Assembly: GCA_964006375.1 (NCBI GenBank)
Contig: OZ023266.1
Span: forward strand, 160,087,292-160,151,291
Reading direction: 5' to 3'
DNA length: 64,000 bases
From: Tillus elongatus
Lineage: Eukaryota > Arthropoda > Insecta > Coleoptera > Cleridae
In this document: positions 26,532 through 37,204 of the stretch, in pieces
How the letters are laid out: every line of letters begins with the position of its first letter
Numbering within the stretch: the first letter of the stretch is position 1
Notes under the pieces: model-generated
Database searches by the model: none
Told to the model about the DNA's origin: nothing
The model's input: the letters and a program-made list of their open reading frames with translations, nothing else
Program-made: the position numbers and the translations under genes

Positions 26532-26890
26532 AAGGGCTTACAGCCTAAATACTATCGTACCGTGAGTGCTGACAAGGAGGAAATAAGCATTTTGTTAATT
26601 CTGGACTTGAAGGTTCGCAGGAGAAGGAAGATATCTATAAAAGAGAGAGAGAGAGAGGTCACCAACGGCACGTCGGTGGGCAAGGGATGGCAGTCTTTGG
26701 GTGAAGGCAGGGTCACCGATGAGACGTATAGCTCTCTTTTAAATGGAGTCCAGGATAGCGAGTGTAGAAGCGGCAGCTGCACTCCAGATGTGGGAGCAGT
26801 ATTTGAGGTCTGGTTTTATTTGTGAAGTATATAAAGTACAGAGATTACTATTAGCTGGTGAAAAGTATTTGCGAGCCCAGAAGAGTCTGG
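26532..26890 (-). pseudogene. Non-LTR retrotransposon family A, 3' fragment with internal deletion
   Basis: On the minus strand it covers part of the C-terminal domain (NLEYCSHIWG-like context, SIQKRAIRLI-like), then skips several hundred bases to the last residues FKSRINK and TVR, and ends with the family 3' end TTTAGGCTGTAAGCCC and TTGTTGAATTTTAAAAAAAA. It abuts a second fragment at about 26890, where CTGGGCTCGC meets GTCACCAGAC. Confidence 0.7.
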
Positions 26891-28600
26891 TCTGGTGACC
26901 TGGACAGTAAAAGGGTGCATTCGCTCTGTTCCCCTGGTAGATCTGTTGGGTGCAGCAGGTGGGGGAACTATCGAGGAATGCTCCACTGAGCAGTGCCCGT
27001 GCAGATATCTATAAAAAAGAGAGAGGTCACCAACGGCACATCGGTGGGCAAGGGATGGCAGCCTTTGGGTGGGGGTAGGGTCCCCGATGAGACGTATAGC
27101 TCTCTTCTGAATGGAGTCCAGGATAGTTAGTGTAGAATTGGCAGCGGCACCCCAGATGTGGGAGCAGTATTCGAGGTTTGGCCTTATTTGTGAAGTATAT
27201 AAGGTATAGAGATTAGCTGATGAAAAGTATTTTCGAGCCCGGAAGAGAAAACCTAATTTCTTAGCAGCCGCTTCTGCAATTGATGTGACATGTTGGTGCC
27301 AATTAAGATTTCGATCCACAGAAATGCCAACAAGAGAAAAGGACTCATTACTTTGAATAACTTGGTTGTTCATTGTGATGGGTCAAGGGCTGGTGTATCT
27401 TTTATGAGAAAAAAAGCAAGACTGAGATTTGGTGGGGTTGAATTGTACAAGATTTCTACTTCCCCAGTCTAATATTTTTTTGAGATTCACGGAGATAGAA
27501 CCCTCCATGAGTCTGCGATCCTCATCTAATTGGGCTAAAGAGACAGGCTTAGAATATTGTATATTTGAGTGGAGGGTGCTGTCGTCCGCGTAACTGTGAA
27601 CTGGGTTGGATGTGCTAGAGAGGAGGTCATTGATGTGGAGAAGAAACAAAGTAGAGGCTAAAGCTGAACCTTGAGGAACTCCTTCATTAATTGGATACAG
27701 TTTAGAGGAATGACCATCCACAACAACAGAAATGCTCCTGTTGGAGAGGAAATTTGCTGTGCAGGTACAAAGTTTTGGTGGTAGGCCATAAGCCGGAAGT
27801 TTATTAAGCAGCGCTGCGTGCCAGGCCTGGTCGAATGCTTTGGATATGTCTAGAGCAACAATCTGGGATTCACCGTGTAGTTCCATAGACTTTTTCCAAG
27901 AATGGGTGACAAAAGAAAGGAGGTCAGCAGTCGATCTGCGCTGACGGAATCCATACTGCCTGTCGTGGATTAGACTGTGTTTTTCAAGAAATTTTAGTAA
28001 TTCGGTGTTTATATACTTTTCCATCACTTTAGAGACGACTGAAAGGAGAGAAATAGGCCTGTAGTTGCTAGGAAACGCTTTGGATCCTTTCTTGGGGATG
28101 GGTTGTACTCGGGCAGTTTTCCAGTTACTAGGGAATATGCCTTTATTGACAGACGAGTCAGGACAGGAGCAAGTTCTGGTGCGCATTTTTTCAGAACAAT
28201 TGCTGGGATCTCGTCAAGGCCAGAAGCTTTCCTGATGATAAGAGAAGAGAGCATCTTTCGCACCTTTTTAGTTTTGAAAATGATATCCGTCATTTTATGC
28301 GCGACATTGGGGACTGTTGGTGGTTGAACATTTGGAGGTGGGTTGAGAGTAGAATTTCCGGCGAACAACGAAGCAAAAAGTGCAGCCTTGCCCAGGGCGG
28401 TAGAAACAATTTCATCCCCTGAGACAAGAGGTGGGAACGTGCTTTTGCAGAAATTATTCCCAATAGATTTAGCAAGAGTCCAGAAGGGTCTGCCTTTATT
28501 AGAGCTTAAGAGGACTTTGTTTTTGATGTGGTTATTAAACGAGTTTTTTGCCTCAGAAAGAATGTGGACATAGCGGTTTCTTGCGTCGTTAAATGCTTGA
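26891..28600 (-). pseudogene. Non-LTR retrotransposon family A: reverse transcriptase and C-terminus
   Basis: Encodes RT that copies element RNA at a nicked target. Ordered motifs: IFPSNWKTARVQPIPKKGS, YRPISLLSVVSKVMEKYI, RQYGFRQRRSTADLLSFV, VALDISKAFDQAWH, EGVPQGSALASTLFLLHIND and the catalytic HSYADDSTLH, then ILDWGSRNLVQFNPTKSQ and a C-terminal SQIRPNLEYCSHIWGAAA domain. The endonuclease half is gone: the copy starts near 28600 inside the linker (NDARNRYV equivalent). The frame breaks near 28150 and 27380. Intact YADD, but dead overall. Jockey/CR1/L2-like by motif style; the clade is not certain. Confidence 0.85.
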
Positions 28601-28624
28601 CGATTTAACTGTCGATTCTAAAAC

Positions 28625-29165
28625 CTTAGTCAACATTTATGGAATAATACTGTCAAATTCTTCCAGAACTAACCTTCTCAGCTCCTGTATTGAAGAAAAA
28701 TTTTGCTGATATACATGATTCTTAACGTATCCCCATACGAAAAAATTGAGCGGGATTATATCTACTAAATGCGTTAGCCAGTGTATTTCTGAATACGTGC
28801 TGCTCGCCTTATCTGGAAATCTCTTTGAAATATATTCCCGAACTATTGAAAATATCATTATTCGTAATCATCAGACCATAATATTTGACATGGAAAATTA
28901 AAATGGTCCTGGTATTTTCTTGTATACCACTCACAGAATGAGCGAGGTTGTTCTAAATCACCTGGTCTGAGTCCTTGACAAATTCTGTACTTGTACGGAT
29001 GTGATTTTTGTTTTTGTAAAATAAAATGTACCGTTGATTTTGATATACCAACGGTTCATTCAACCCGCCAGACTGATGTACCTGGATCCTCAGTAACTGC
29101 TAACAAAACATTATGTACTGCTTCATCATTGCTGGGCTTTTGCAGAGTAACTGCAGGTTTTTAAA
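28625..29165 (-). pseudogene. Mariner-like transposase, deleted core
   Basis: On the minus strand: KPSNDEAVHNVLLAVTEDPG, SVWRVE then a stop, TVGISKSTVHFILQKQKSHP (helix-turn-helix), QPRSFCEWYTRKYQDHFNF and ILWSDDYE with the first catalytic Asp. A deletion then leads to a C-terminal piece with IIPLNFFVWGYVKNHVYQQ, in which the third acidic residue is Asn, and LRRLVLEEFDSIIP. The segment with the second Asp is missing. It is another lineage of the same superfamily and sits at the broken 5' edge of the non-LTR fragment. Confidence 0.75.
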
Positions 29166-29619
29166 ATAAGGTTTGTCACTCATTTGCTATAAGTGCTTTT
29201 ATTTGGCTGTCTCCTTTCCAGATATTTCTGCAAATACATACGCTCCGCCAGAGAACAATTTCGGTTGAATAAAATGAAACATGGCAACATATCAAATTTT
29301 TCTTTTTTCTTTCAAACTACTAGAACCAGTTACTCATTATTACACAATAAATTAAACAATAAACTAATGTGTCAAAAATTAATGTTACTGTCAACCCAAA
29401 TACGGATATTGTCACATCCATTTATTTTACAAAACCTACTTTTGTCTTTTTAATTTACGTTTATTTGTTCTGTACTTATTCCCTTAAATTATTTTCACCG
29501 TAAAATATTTTAGAGCGATTTATATTCAATTAAATGTATATTTCGTATAAGGTATCTTATCCACCCGTGATAAGGTGAATAAATTTTAAGCATTGCGGAG
29601 ATTTTTGCCGTCTGTAAAA
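29166..29619. other. No recognised feature
   Basis: AT-rich, non-repetitive within this window. It lies directly upstream of the TATA-box segment. Confidence 0.35.
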
Positions 29620-29623
29620 ATCA

Positions 29624-29630
29624 TATAAAA
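29624..29630 (+). promoter_or_regulatory. Possible TATA box
   Basis: TATAAAA followed by a GC-richer GCGGACGCCACACGAG stretch, with a candidate start about 30 bp downstream and an ATG at 29688. The change in composition at this point suggests a transcribed unit. Promoter function is inference. Confidence 0.4.
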
Positions 29631-29687
29631 GCGGACGCCACACGAGTTAGCGACAGCATAAGTAATTCTGCTAGTAAGCCGACAACA

Positions 29688-29964
29688 ATGAGCCGGCACC
29701 AGCCAGTAGAAACCGTACCGATTCCGATTCCGCTTTCCGTCCGAGCGCACCTGGTTTGGCTGATTTCGGTATACAAAAATATTGTCACAGGTGAGAAATT
29801 ATCCGTTTTGATTAATTCACATTTTGTAGCGAATTTTCATATTTTTAAATTATCACGCTTCTCGGTCCAAATCTCTGCAAGTGGGTTATTTTTGCTTTTT
29901 CTGACCTACCGCCATTTCTTTAGACAATTCCCATATGTTAGATTGTCTGGCATTATTTTTGTGA
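29688..29964 (+). CDS. Possible two-exon 47-residue ORF of unknown function
   Basis: ATG at 29688 opens SRHQPVETVPIPIPLSVRA and continues HLVWLISVYKNIVT to a strong donor (ACAG/GTGAGA at 29790/29791). An acceptor (CATTTCTTTAG, ending 29923) gives an in-phase second exon (DNSHMLDCLALFL) and a stop at 29962-29964, right inside the first stem-loop. The product would be tiny and resembles nothing I know. It may instead be the leader of a retroelement or of a non-coding RNA. Confidence 0.2.
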
Positions 29965-30290
29965 GGATGCTGAGGATTCACAGCTTTCTCAAATAATCGA
30001 GATATATTCATCTTGGATTGATCCCGATAGGGACGCTGAGGATTCACAGCCTATCTAGATCACTCCAAGTGACACGTTCCTTTCCAGTTAACCCTATACA
30101 CTTCGTCTGGCTCCAGGCTTTCCGCCCAATACAGTATAAGCTCTTGTGTTATTTTAGTGAGGCCGCTGAGGATTCACAGCTCGCTAAAGTAATCAAGATG
30201 TTTGTGTCCTGGTTTTGTGCTAGCGGAGATGCTGAGGATGCACAGTCCGCATAGGCCTCCCGGAAACTGCCAACCAGGCTCTTCATTCCG
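29953..30290 (+). ncRNA. Four related stem-loops in a 196 bp duplication
   Basis: The motif GCTGAGGATTCACAGC recurs at 29969, 30035, 30165 and (GCTGAGGATGCACAGT) 30231. Each has a 4 nt bulge (GGAT, GGAC, GGCC, AGAT) on the 5' side, then GCTG/CAGC and an 8 nt loop AGGATTCA. The outer stems differ in sequence but still pair: GATAG/CTATC around copy 2, TTTAGTGA/TCGCTAAA around copy 3, GCGG/CCGC around copy 4; copy 1 is weak. Copies 1-3 and 2-4 are each 196 bp apart, so two units of two hairpins. No match to a known RNA family comes to mind. Confidence 0.5.
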
Positions 30291-31079
30291 CACTTTTTCG
30301 TCTCCGGTGTCTCCTGCTTTGACTGAGAGGTTATGGTTAATATTCTGATCTTGTCTATCGCTAATGTGTCGCCCGTCTGCCGTATCTTTGCTTGAGTGAA
30401 ACACCGCTCGTATCGTATATACCTGACTAAATGCACACGCTTCATCATACACTAACCCTGACCCCTTTAGCGAGAACTACGTTCTGATTAATGTTACTAC
30501 CCACATATTTTATTTGTACATAGTTTGTAAATATTGTTTTTTATATATATTTTGTAAATAGTTTCTAATGTAAAATATAGGGTTGGGTAAAAAAAAGAAC
30601 TCGATTAATTCGTATTTAACCCCTTAACCTATACTAACACACCTTTCGATAGGACAGAAGTGGAACGAGAAAATTTAAAAACCACGTAACCAGGTTTTAA
30701 CCTGTAGATCTCACAAATTTAGGACATCATGCAGAACAACTCAATAGCAGATTAAGTATTGAATTATCTTGAGCTCTTTTAACCTTACAAAGTGCTCCTT
30801 ATCTTGCAAATAATAAATATGATAAATAGATACTTTTAGGTTAGGGTTTAGTAGGTGATAGTGACCTCACTATCGTCCGGATTTGGATCCACTTGAGGTC
30901 GATCAGGCTCTACCGGCTCAAAATAATTTTCGAAGGTTACAACAGATAAAAATATTCCGAAAATTGCCAGGTAAAGTTATCAAGGAAGTTCAAAAACCTC
31001 GTCCGGCAATAAAAATACAATACGCAGAAAATTTACCTGCTATTTAGTCTCCCCCTCGCAATCGGTCTTTACCTAAGAC
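30291..31079. other. No recognised gene
   Basis: Downstream flank of the stem-loop locus. AT-rich from 30500. Possibly the rest of the same transcription unit or an unrecognised LTR-like element. Confidence 0.3.
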
Positions 31080-31200
31080 TTAGCATATAAGGTGATGTTT
31101 ATTAGTAAGCCTCGTTAGTGAAACGATCGTCAGGGCTTTAAAAAGATGTGTTGTGGTGATTTGAGTTCTCTAAGTGTACTTATTTAGAATGTTTTGTAAC
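31080..31200 (+). repeat. Penelope-like 3' terminal scrap
   Basis: GTTAGTGAAACGATCGTCAG and GAGTTCTCTAAGTGTACTTA match the tails of the copies at 18.9 and 23.45 kb, including part of the hammerhead-like core. Confidence 0.65.
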
Positions 31201-31209
31201 TAAGGTATT

Positions 31210-32640
31210 TACGTATTTATAGTGGGTTAAACTGCTGAAACTTTTGGCAAGTTGTATAGCACTACCAATTGTCTACATTTTTAACATCTGCTTGTCAACT
31301 GGCACATTTCCAGATATTATGAAGAAATCCGTAGTTACCCTCATATATAAAAAGGGTAAAAAAAAACATACAGACAGCTACAGACCAATCACCCTTCTCA
31401 GTAACATTTCTAAGACAATAGAAAAGCTATTGGCTGAACGCAGCTTGAAATTTATGACCAAGAACGGTGTGTTGTCTACCAAACAAAATGCGCATTAAAA
31501 AATGCGCTCAACTGACAGGGCAATATATCAGGAAATCATTGATTCAATAAACCACAAAAACAAAACAGCTGGGATATTTTCAGACCCATCCAGGGCATTT
31601 GCCACCACAGAACACTTTAACTTATTGGACAAACTTTACAAATTAGGAATTAGGGGAGACTCAGATAATTTGCTAATATCATACCTAAACAATAGATTAC
31701 AAAAAGTTCAGTTGGGAAACAAAAAAGTACGTACCTCTGGCTATATTCCCATCAAGCGAAGGGTACCACAGGGGTCTATCTTAGGACCTATATTGTGCAT
31801 ACTGTTTGTGAATGACCTGCCACAGATTAGAACTGGTATAACGTGCTATGAAGATGATACATCAGTGGCAGTCCGATCAGAATGCTTGGAAGGTCTGAAG
31901 TGTGAAATTAAAAATTGTATATCCACACTAAAAAAGTGGTTTGATGAAAATTCCATTTTTCTTAATATAAATAAAACAGAAGTCACCTTATTTCATGCAT
32001 CATACCTTGGTGAGAATGTGGAAATTATATTGTTCGATAAGGTGTTGCTCAGAAGCACTGAATCAGCAAGATTTCTTGTGGTTTGGTTGGACTCAAGGCT
32101 TACCTGGAAGCAACAAGTAAGTTGCCTGGCATCAGACTTGAGTGCTCTTTGCTTCCAGCTGCGTACACTGAAACATGCAGTTGGCATAGAGACCGCCATT
32201 TTAGCATACAATGCCTATGTACAATCAATTATAAAATATAGCATAATTTTCTGGGGAGATTCCACTGATTTTCAAAGAATCAAGATATTGCAGAAAAGAT
32301 GCACCAAAACTTTATTTGGTCTGGGGTACAACGAGTCATGTAGACCGGCATTCAGAGAGTATGATATATTAACTTTGACATCAATCTACCTGTTAGAATG
32401 TGTGGTTTTCAGGAAAAAATACCCAGTTTTCTTTGAGAATCAGCACACATAACATTACCATAATACTAGAAGCAAATATCTGATGCGGCAAGATTCAACA
32501 AGATTATCTTTGGTGCAACAAAGTGTAAAGGCAAAAATTATCAGAATATGTAACCATTTGCCACCAAATCTTTTTAAACTAAATATAAATCAACTAAAAA
32601 AAGTACCTTACAGTGTTCCTACTGGAAAGGTGTTTCTATG
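31210..32640 (+). pseudogene. Non-LTR reverse transcriptase, second lineage
   Basis: A 5'-truncated RT clearly different from family A. Motifs: FPDIMKKSVVTLIYKKGKK, SYRPITLLSNISKTIEKLL, STDRAIYQEIIDSI, VPQGSILGPILCILFVNDLP and a catalytic box changed to CYEDDTSVAV (YADD to YEDD), then FLVVWLDSRLTW and a C-terminal YLLECVVFRKKYP. A stop at 31496 (QNAH, stop, K) and one at 32450 sit in an otherwise single frame; reading through the second gives HNTRSKYLMRQDSTRLSL and ICNHLPPNLFKLNINQLK, a typical element C-terminus. No endonuclease domain remains. Confidence 0.85.
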
Positions 32641-32699
32641 ATGTCGAGTGGTTCTTTGAAAAAACTTATTAGGTGGAAGACCTCAGTAAAAACGCATAG

Positions 32700-33840
32700 G
32701 CGAATATAAGTGGCCTAAATTCTAACCTGAACTCCGTCCACCATTTCCTCCAGGCTAACAGGCCCCAAACTCCTCTTCCTCACCGAAACACAAATCAGTG
32801 CCAAAACAGCCACTAATCACCTTAATTTCCCGGGGTATGAGCTTCTTACTTCCTTTAGATTGCAAGGAGGCGTGTGCGCATACGTCCGTAGCAATCTACC
32901 CTGCACCAGACTCCCCAATTTAGAAGCTGGAAGAAAGGACATTCTATGGATAATACTCGCTCTCAGGGCTGCAACTAAATTCATCTGTTGCATTTACCGG
33001 TCCCGTTCTGACAACAACTTTGTCCAGCTCTTTGACTACCTTTCTGATTTCTGAATATCCTTCCGCCGAGGTCACTATTCTTGGTGACTTCAATGTCCTT
33101 AATAAGGAATGGCTAGGATCTTCAAAAACCGATCCACAACGGAGAGCAGCGGAGGCCTTTGCAGTCAGCAATTCTTTAGCCAATATGATTCAGCAACCTA
33201 CTTACTTTCTTCGTATCCCAACACACAGCTCAAATCCCTTGGATCTCCTTCTTACTACAAAACCTGAATGCTATAAGATACCGCCCCCCTTGGCAGCTCA
33301 GACCACGGCATGGTCACTGCTTCCTGCGCAATGCAACCCGAGGTCACACAGTCATCACACCCACGTATCGTTAGGCACTACAACTCCGCAAACTGGGACG
33401 AAATGCGGGATTACTTTTCCTCATTTCCATGGGCGCCTGTCTGCTTCTCCCATTCTGACCCCTCTGATATCTCACAAAACGTCACCGAAATTATCCAAGA
33501 TGGCATGAAGTTATTTATTCCACGTACACAGAAAACCTCTTCAGCCACTTAAAAGCCCTGGTTCTCTAAATCCTGTAACAAGGCCAGACTTGAAAATATC
33601 AAAGCTCACAAAACGCTTCTACACAATCCCAGTCAAGAACACCATCAAGCATTTAACGACGCAAGAAACCGCTATGTCCGCATTGTTTCTGAGGCAAAAA
33701 ACTCGTTTAATAACCACATCAAAAGCAAAGTCCCCTTAAGCTCCAACGGCGGCAAACCCTTCTGTACTCTTGCTAAATCTATTGGGAATAATTTCTGCAA
33801 AAGCACGTTCCCACCTCTTGTCTCAGGGGATTAAATTGTT
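32700..33840 (+). pseudogene. Family A APE-type endonuclease and linker
   Basis: The endonuclease nicks target DNA to start reverse transcription. Visible motifs: KLLFLTETQISAKTATNHLN (catalytic Glu), QGGVCAYVRSNLPCTRLPNL, VTILGDFNVLNKEWLGSSKT (Asp/Asn), TPTHSSNPLDLLLT-like and SSDHGMV-like (His), the last read across a frameshift near 33290-33310. Frame breaks also occur near 32760 and 33050. A linker KARLENIKAHKTLLHNPSQE and AFNDARNRYVRIVSEAKN leads to the RT. Family-level call is secure. Confidence 0.8.
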
Positions 33841-33859
33841 TCTACCGCCCTAGGCAAGG

Positions 33860-35700
33860 TTGAACTTTTGCTTCGTTGTTCGCCAGCAATTCTACTCTCA
33901 ACCCACCTCCAAATGTTCAACCACCAACAGTCCCCAATGTCGAGCATAAAATGACGGATATCATTTTTAAAACTAAAAAGGTACGAAAGATGCTCTCTTC
34001 TCTTAATACCAAGAAAACCCCTGGCCTTTACGAGATCCCAGCAATTGTTCTCAAAAAATGCGCAACAGAACTTGCTCCTGTCCTGACTCGTCTATTTCAG
34101 ATATCTTACAATAAAGGCATATTCCCTAGTAACTGGAAAACTGCTCGAGTACAACCCATCCCCAAGAAATGATCCAAAGCACTTCCTAGCAACTACAGGC
34201 CTATTTCTCTCCTTTCAGTCGTCTCTAAAGTGATGGAAAAGTATATAAACGCCGAATTACTAAAATTTCTTGAAAAACACAGTCTAATCCACGACAGGCA
34301 GTATGGATTCCGTCAGCGCAGATCGACTGTCGACCTCCTTTCTTTTGTCACCCATTCTTGGAACAAGTCTATGGAACTACACGGTGAATCCCATATTGTC
34401 GCTCTAGACATATCCAAAGCATTCGACCAGGTGTAGCACGCAGCGTTGCTTAATAAACTTCCGGCCTATGGCCTACCACCAAAACTTTGTACCTGGACAG
34501 CAAATTTTCTCTCCAACAGGAGCATTTCTGTTGTTGTGGATGGCCATTCCTCTAAACTGTATTCAATTAATGCAGGAGTTCGTCAAGGTTCAGCTTCAGC
34601 CCCTACTTTGTTTCTTCTCCACATCAATGACCTCCTCTCTAGCACATCCAACCCAGTTCACAGTTACGCGGACGACAGCACCCTCCACTCAAATATACAA
34701 TATTCTAAGCCTGTCTATTTAGCCCAATTAGATGAGGATCGCAGACTCATGGAGAGTTCTGCCTCCGTGGATCTCCAAAAAATATTAGACTGGGGAAGTA
34801 GAAATCTTGTACAATTCAACCCCACCAAATCTCAGTCTCGCTTTCTTTCTCATAAGAAATACACCAGCCCTAGACCCATCACAATGAACAACCAAGTTAT
34901 TCAAAGTAATGAGTCATTGTCTCTTATTGACATTTGTGTGGATCGAAATCTTAATTAACACTAACATGTCACATCAATTGCAGAAGCGGCTACTAAGAAA
35001 TTAGGTTTCCTCTTCCGGGTTCGCAAATACCTTCCACCAGCTAATCTATATAACTTATATACTTCACAAATAAGGCCAAACCTCGAATACTGCTCCCACA
35101 TCTGGGGTGCAGCTGCCGCTTCTACACTAACTATCCTGGACTCCATTCAAAAAAGAGCTATACGTCTCATCAGTGACCCTACCCTCACCCAAAGGCTGCT
35201 ATCCCCTGCCCACCGACGTGCCGTTGGTGATCTCTCTCTATTTTATATATATCTGTACGGGCACTGCTCAGAGGAACTTTCCTCCATAGTTCCCCCACCT
35301 GCTGTCCCCAACAGATCTACCAGGGGAACACAGCGAATGCACCCTTTTACTGTCCAGGTCACCAGACATAGAACATCTTGTTATGCCCGCTTTTTTGTCC
35401 CGACGACTTCCAAGTTGTGGAATTCATTGCCAGCACATGTTTTTCCTTCAACCCCGAACCTGTACACGGCACTGATCAGAGTAGCTTTCTTTCATAGTTC
35501 CTCCACCTGCTGCCCCCAACAGATCTACCAGAGGAACAGAGCGCATGCACCCTTTTTTCTGTCCAGGTCAGCAGACATAGAACATCTTGTTGTGCCCGCT
35601 CTCTTGTCCGCATGTTTTTTCCTTCTCCTCCAAACCTTTAAGTCTAGAATTAACAAGTTGTCTCTTTCCTCCTTGTCAACATCCACGGTACGATAGTATT
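33860..35700 (+). pseudogene. Family A reverse transcriptase and C-terminal domain
   Basis: RT motifs in order: SNWKTARVQPIPKK then a stop at 34170, YINAELLKFLEKHSLIHDRQ, YGFRQRRSTVDLLSFVTHSW, ALDISKAFDQV then a stop at 34436 (TGG to TAG), INAGVRQGSASAPTLFLLHI, HSYADDSTLH (intact catalytic box), LDWGSRNLVQFNPTKSQ, then a stop at about 34956. The tail has RPNLEYCSHIWGAAAASTLT, DLSLFYIYLYGHCSEEL and FKSRINKLSLSSLSTSTVR. Three nonsense changes, otherwise collinear with the 27-28 kb copy. Confidence 0.85.
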
Positions 35701-35745
35701 TAGGCTGTAAGCCCTCGTGGTGTGTTGTTGAAATTAAAAAAAAGG

Positions 35746-36105
35746 CAGTGTGTGTTTACTTACTAAATACATTTCTTGTCTTTTGATTTTACTTACTGTT
35801 TGTTCTATGTTTGTGTCATTTTATTTATACTTATCGTTTGTCTAATGAATGAATAGTATTCCTGTCTTTTTTGTGTTTTTGTTTATTAAATTCGTTTTAT
35901 TTACACAGCTTATTTTGTTTATGTTTTTACTATGTTCTTTTTTATACGGTTATTTTTAGTGTAAATTTGCCTCTATAGAATGTTGACTTTTATTTTATAC
36001 ATCTATTACACTGTATGTATATGTTTGAACTGTCCTATGTACAGGAGCTGTATTAATGGGACTGAATGGATAAATAAATAATATAAATAAATAAATACGT
36101 GCATT
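35746..36105. other. 3'-end-like sequence with AAATA-rich tail
   Basis: Non-coding. GGACTGAATGGATAAATAAATAAT and a short (AAAT)n at about 36068-36098 look like the 3' end of another non-LTR element, but no coding part is attached. Confidence 0.4.
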
Positions 36106-37204
36106 TTGTGGCACCACTGCATATGTGAGCAGCTCTCCAACATACCCGCTTAGGCGTTTTACATTTTGCAGGTGGCTGTGCATGTGGATTACTATTTCAG
36201 CAACAGTCCTTGTTGGGAGGCCAAGATATGCTAAGCACTTCTTTGTTCCCGTGTATTTGGTTGGCAACTGACGTGCGGTGTAGTGTGCACCATACTCTCT
36301 TTTCATATATATAAAAGGGAAGTTTATTGTTTTGATGTTGTAAATTTAAAAGCCGAAATGTGTCAAGCCATCACAACCGAAAGTCTGGAAATATCACTAT
36401 GAAAGATAATGCGTTTTATGTAATAAATACCAAGCTAAAAGCTCAACAAACCTAAGTGTTCTTGAAATTTTGTAACCAGGTCAAAGAGGTTTTGTGTGAT
36501 AATTATTCATGTTAAACTTATTTTATTACACCAAAGAACATAATGGGCTTTATCTTTATAACAACCACATTTTTAAGTACCCATATAAATATAGAGCGAT
36601 TTACATAAAATTTTAGCAAATCCTGAGTTTTGATTAGGTAATCTTTATTAGGAAGATTCACATAGAGAGAGGTCACGATGATGAAACTTTGTATGTGTCC
36701 GAGCGATTACTTAAAATAGTACTGAAAATCGAATCAGAACGTCCACATAACTGTGATAAACTATTCTCCTCAGAAGGACATTCTCATAAAATAAATTTAG
36801 GGTTCATGACTTGTCCACAGAGAAAATATTCGTATTCCTGTACCCTTAAACTTCTGAAACGTTACATTACTCAGGTTTTAACGAAAAAATGTCAATTTTC
36901 ACCAAATCCTCCCTTATTTATCCCCTACCTTTTAAAGCGATCATACCCAAAATCAATTCGAAGGGTTCCCTTGTTGAATGATAACTGGATACCGAATTTG
37001 AAGATAATATCTTAATTCGTTCGAAAGTTATGGCTCCTACTAACAGACCGATCGAAAAACCGCCAGACCAAAAATTTTCATTTCAGAATCACGTTTTCTA
37101 TATGTTTTCAGACTTTTTACGCCGTTTTAACGAAAAAAAATCGAAATTTCTGTGACCGATATTCCATCCCCATACATTGAACCCCTAAGTTAATTTCATC
37201 ACCG
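36106..37204. repeat. Mostly anonymous; 36690-37195 matches foldback-arm sequence
   Basis: From 36770 the order TTCCTGTACCC, TCAATTTTCACCAAATCCTC, CCGAATTTGAAGATAATATC, GAACGTTATGGCTCCTACTA-like and TTTACGCCGTTTTAACG follows the right arm of the 56.2-58.6 kb structure. The first 580 bp contain a minus-strand frame (36000-36306) that I do not recognise. Confidence 0.5.

Larger units (their letters stand above)
32690..35745 (+). mobile_element. Non-LTR retrotransposon family A, longest copy
   Basis: Runs from the endonuclease N-terminus (SNLNSVHHFLQA) through RT to the family 3' end TTAGGCTGTAAGCCCTCGTG and GTTGAAATTAAAAAAAA. ORF1 and the 5' UTR are absent. It is the reference for fragments at 26.5-28.6, 37.2-38.3 and 61.6-62.4 kb. 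The 3' tail appears to contain a partial duplication: TCCACCTGCTGCCCCCAACA near 35500 repeats the block near 35295. Confidence 0.85.

Noticed and set aside
29953..30290. Known RNA element such as an iron-responsive element, histone stem-loop or phage-coat-type hairpin
   Set aside because: The loop AGGATTCA and 4 nt bulge do not match the consensus of those elements; the resemblance to a phage operator hairpin is limited to the GAGGAT string.
36000..36306. 103-codon minus-strand ORF next to a non-LTR-like 3' tail
   Set aside because: Contains some protein-like wording (YGAHYTARQLPTKYTG) but no family could be named and the frame enters low-complexity sequence.
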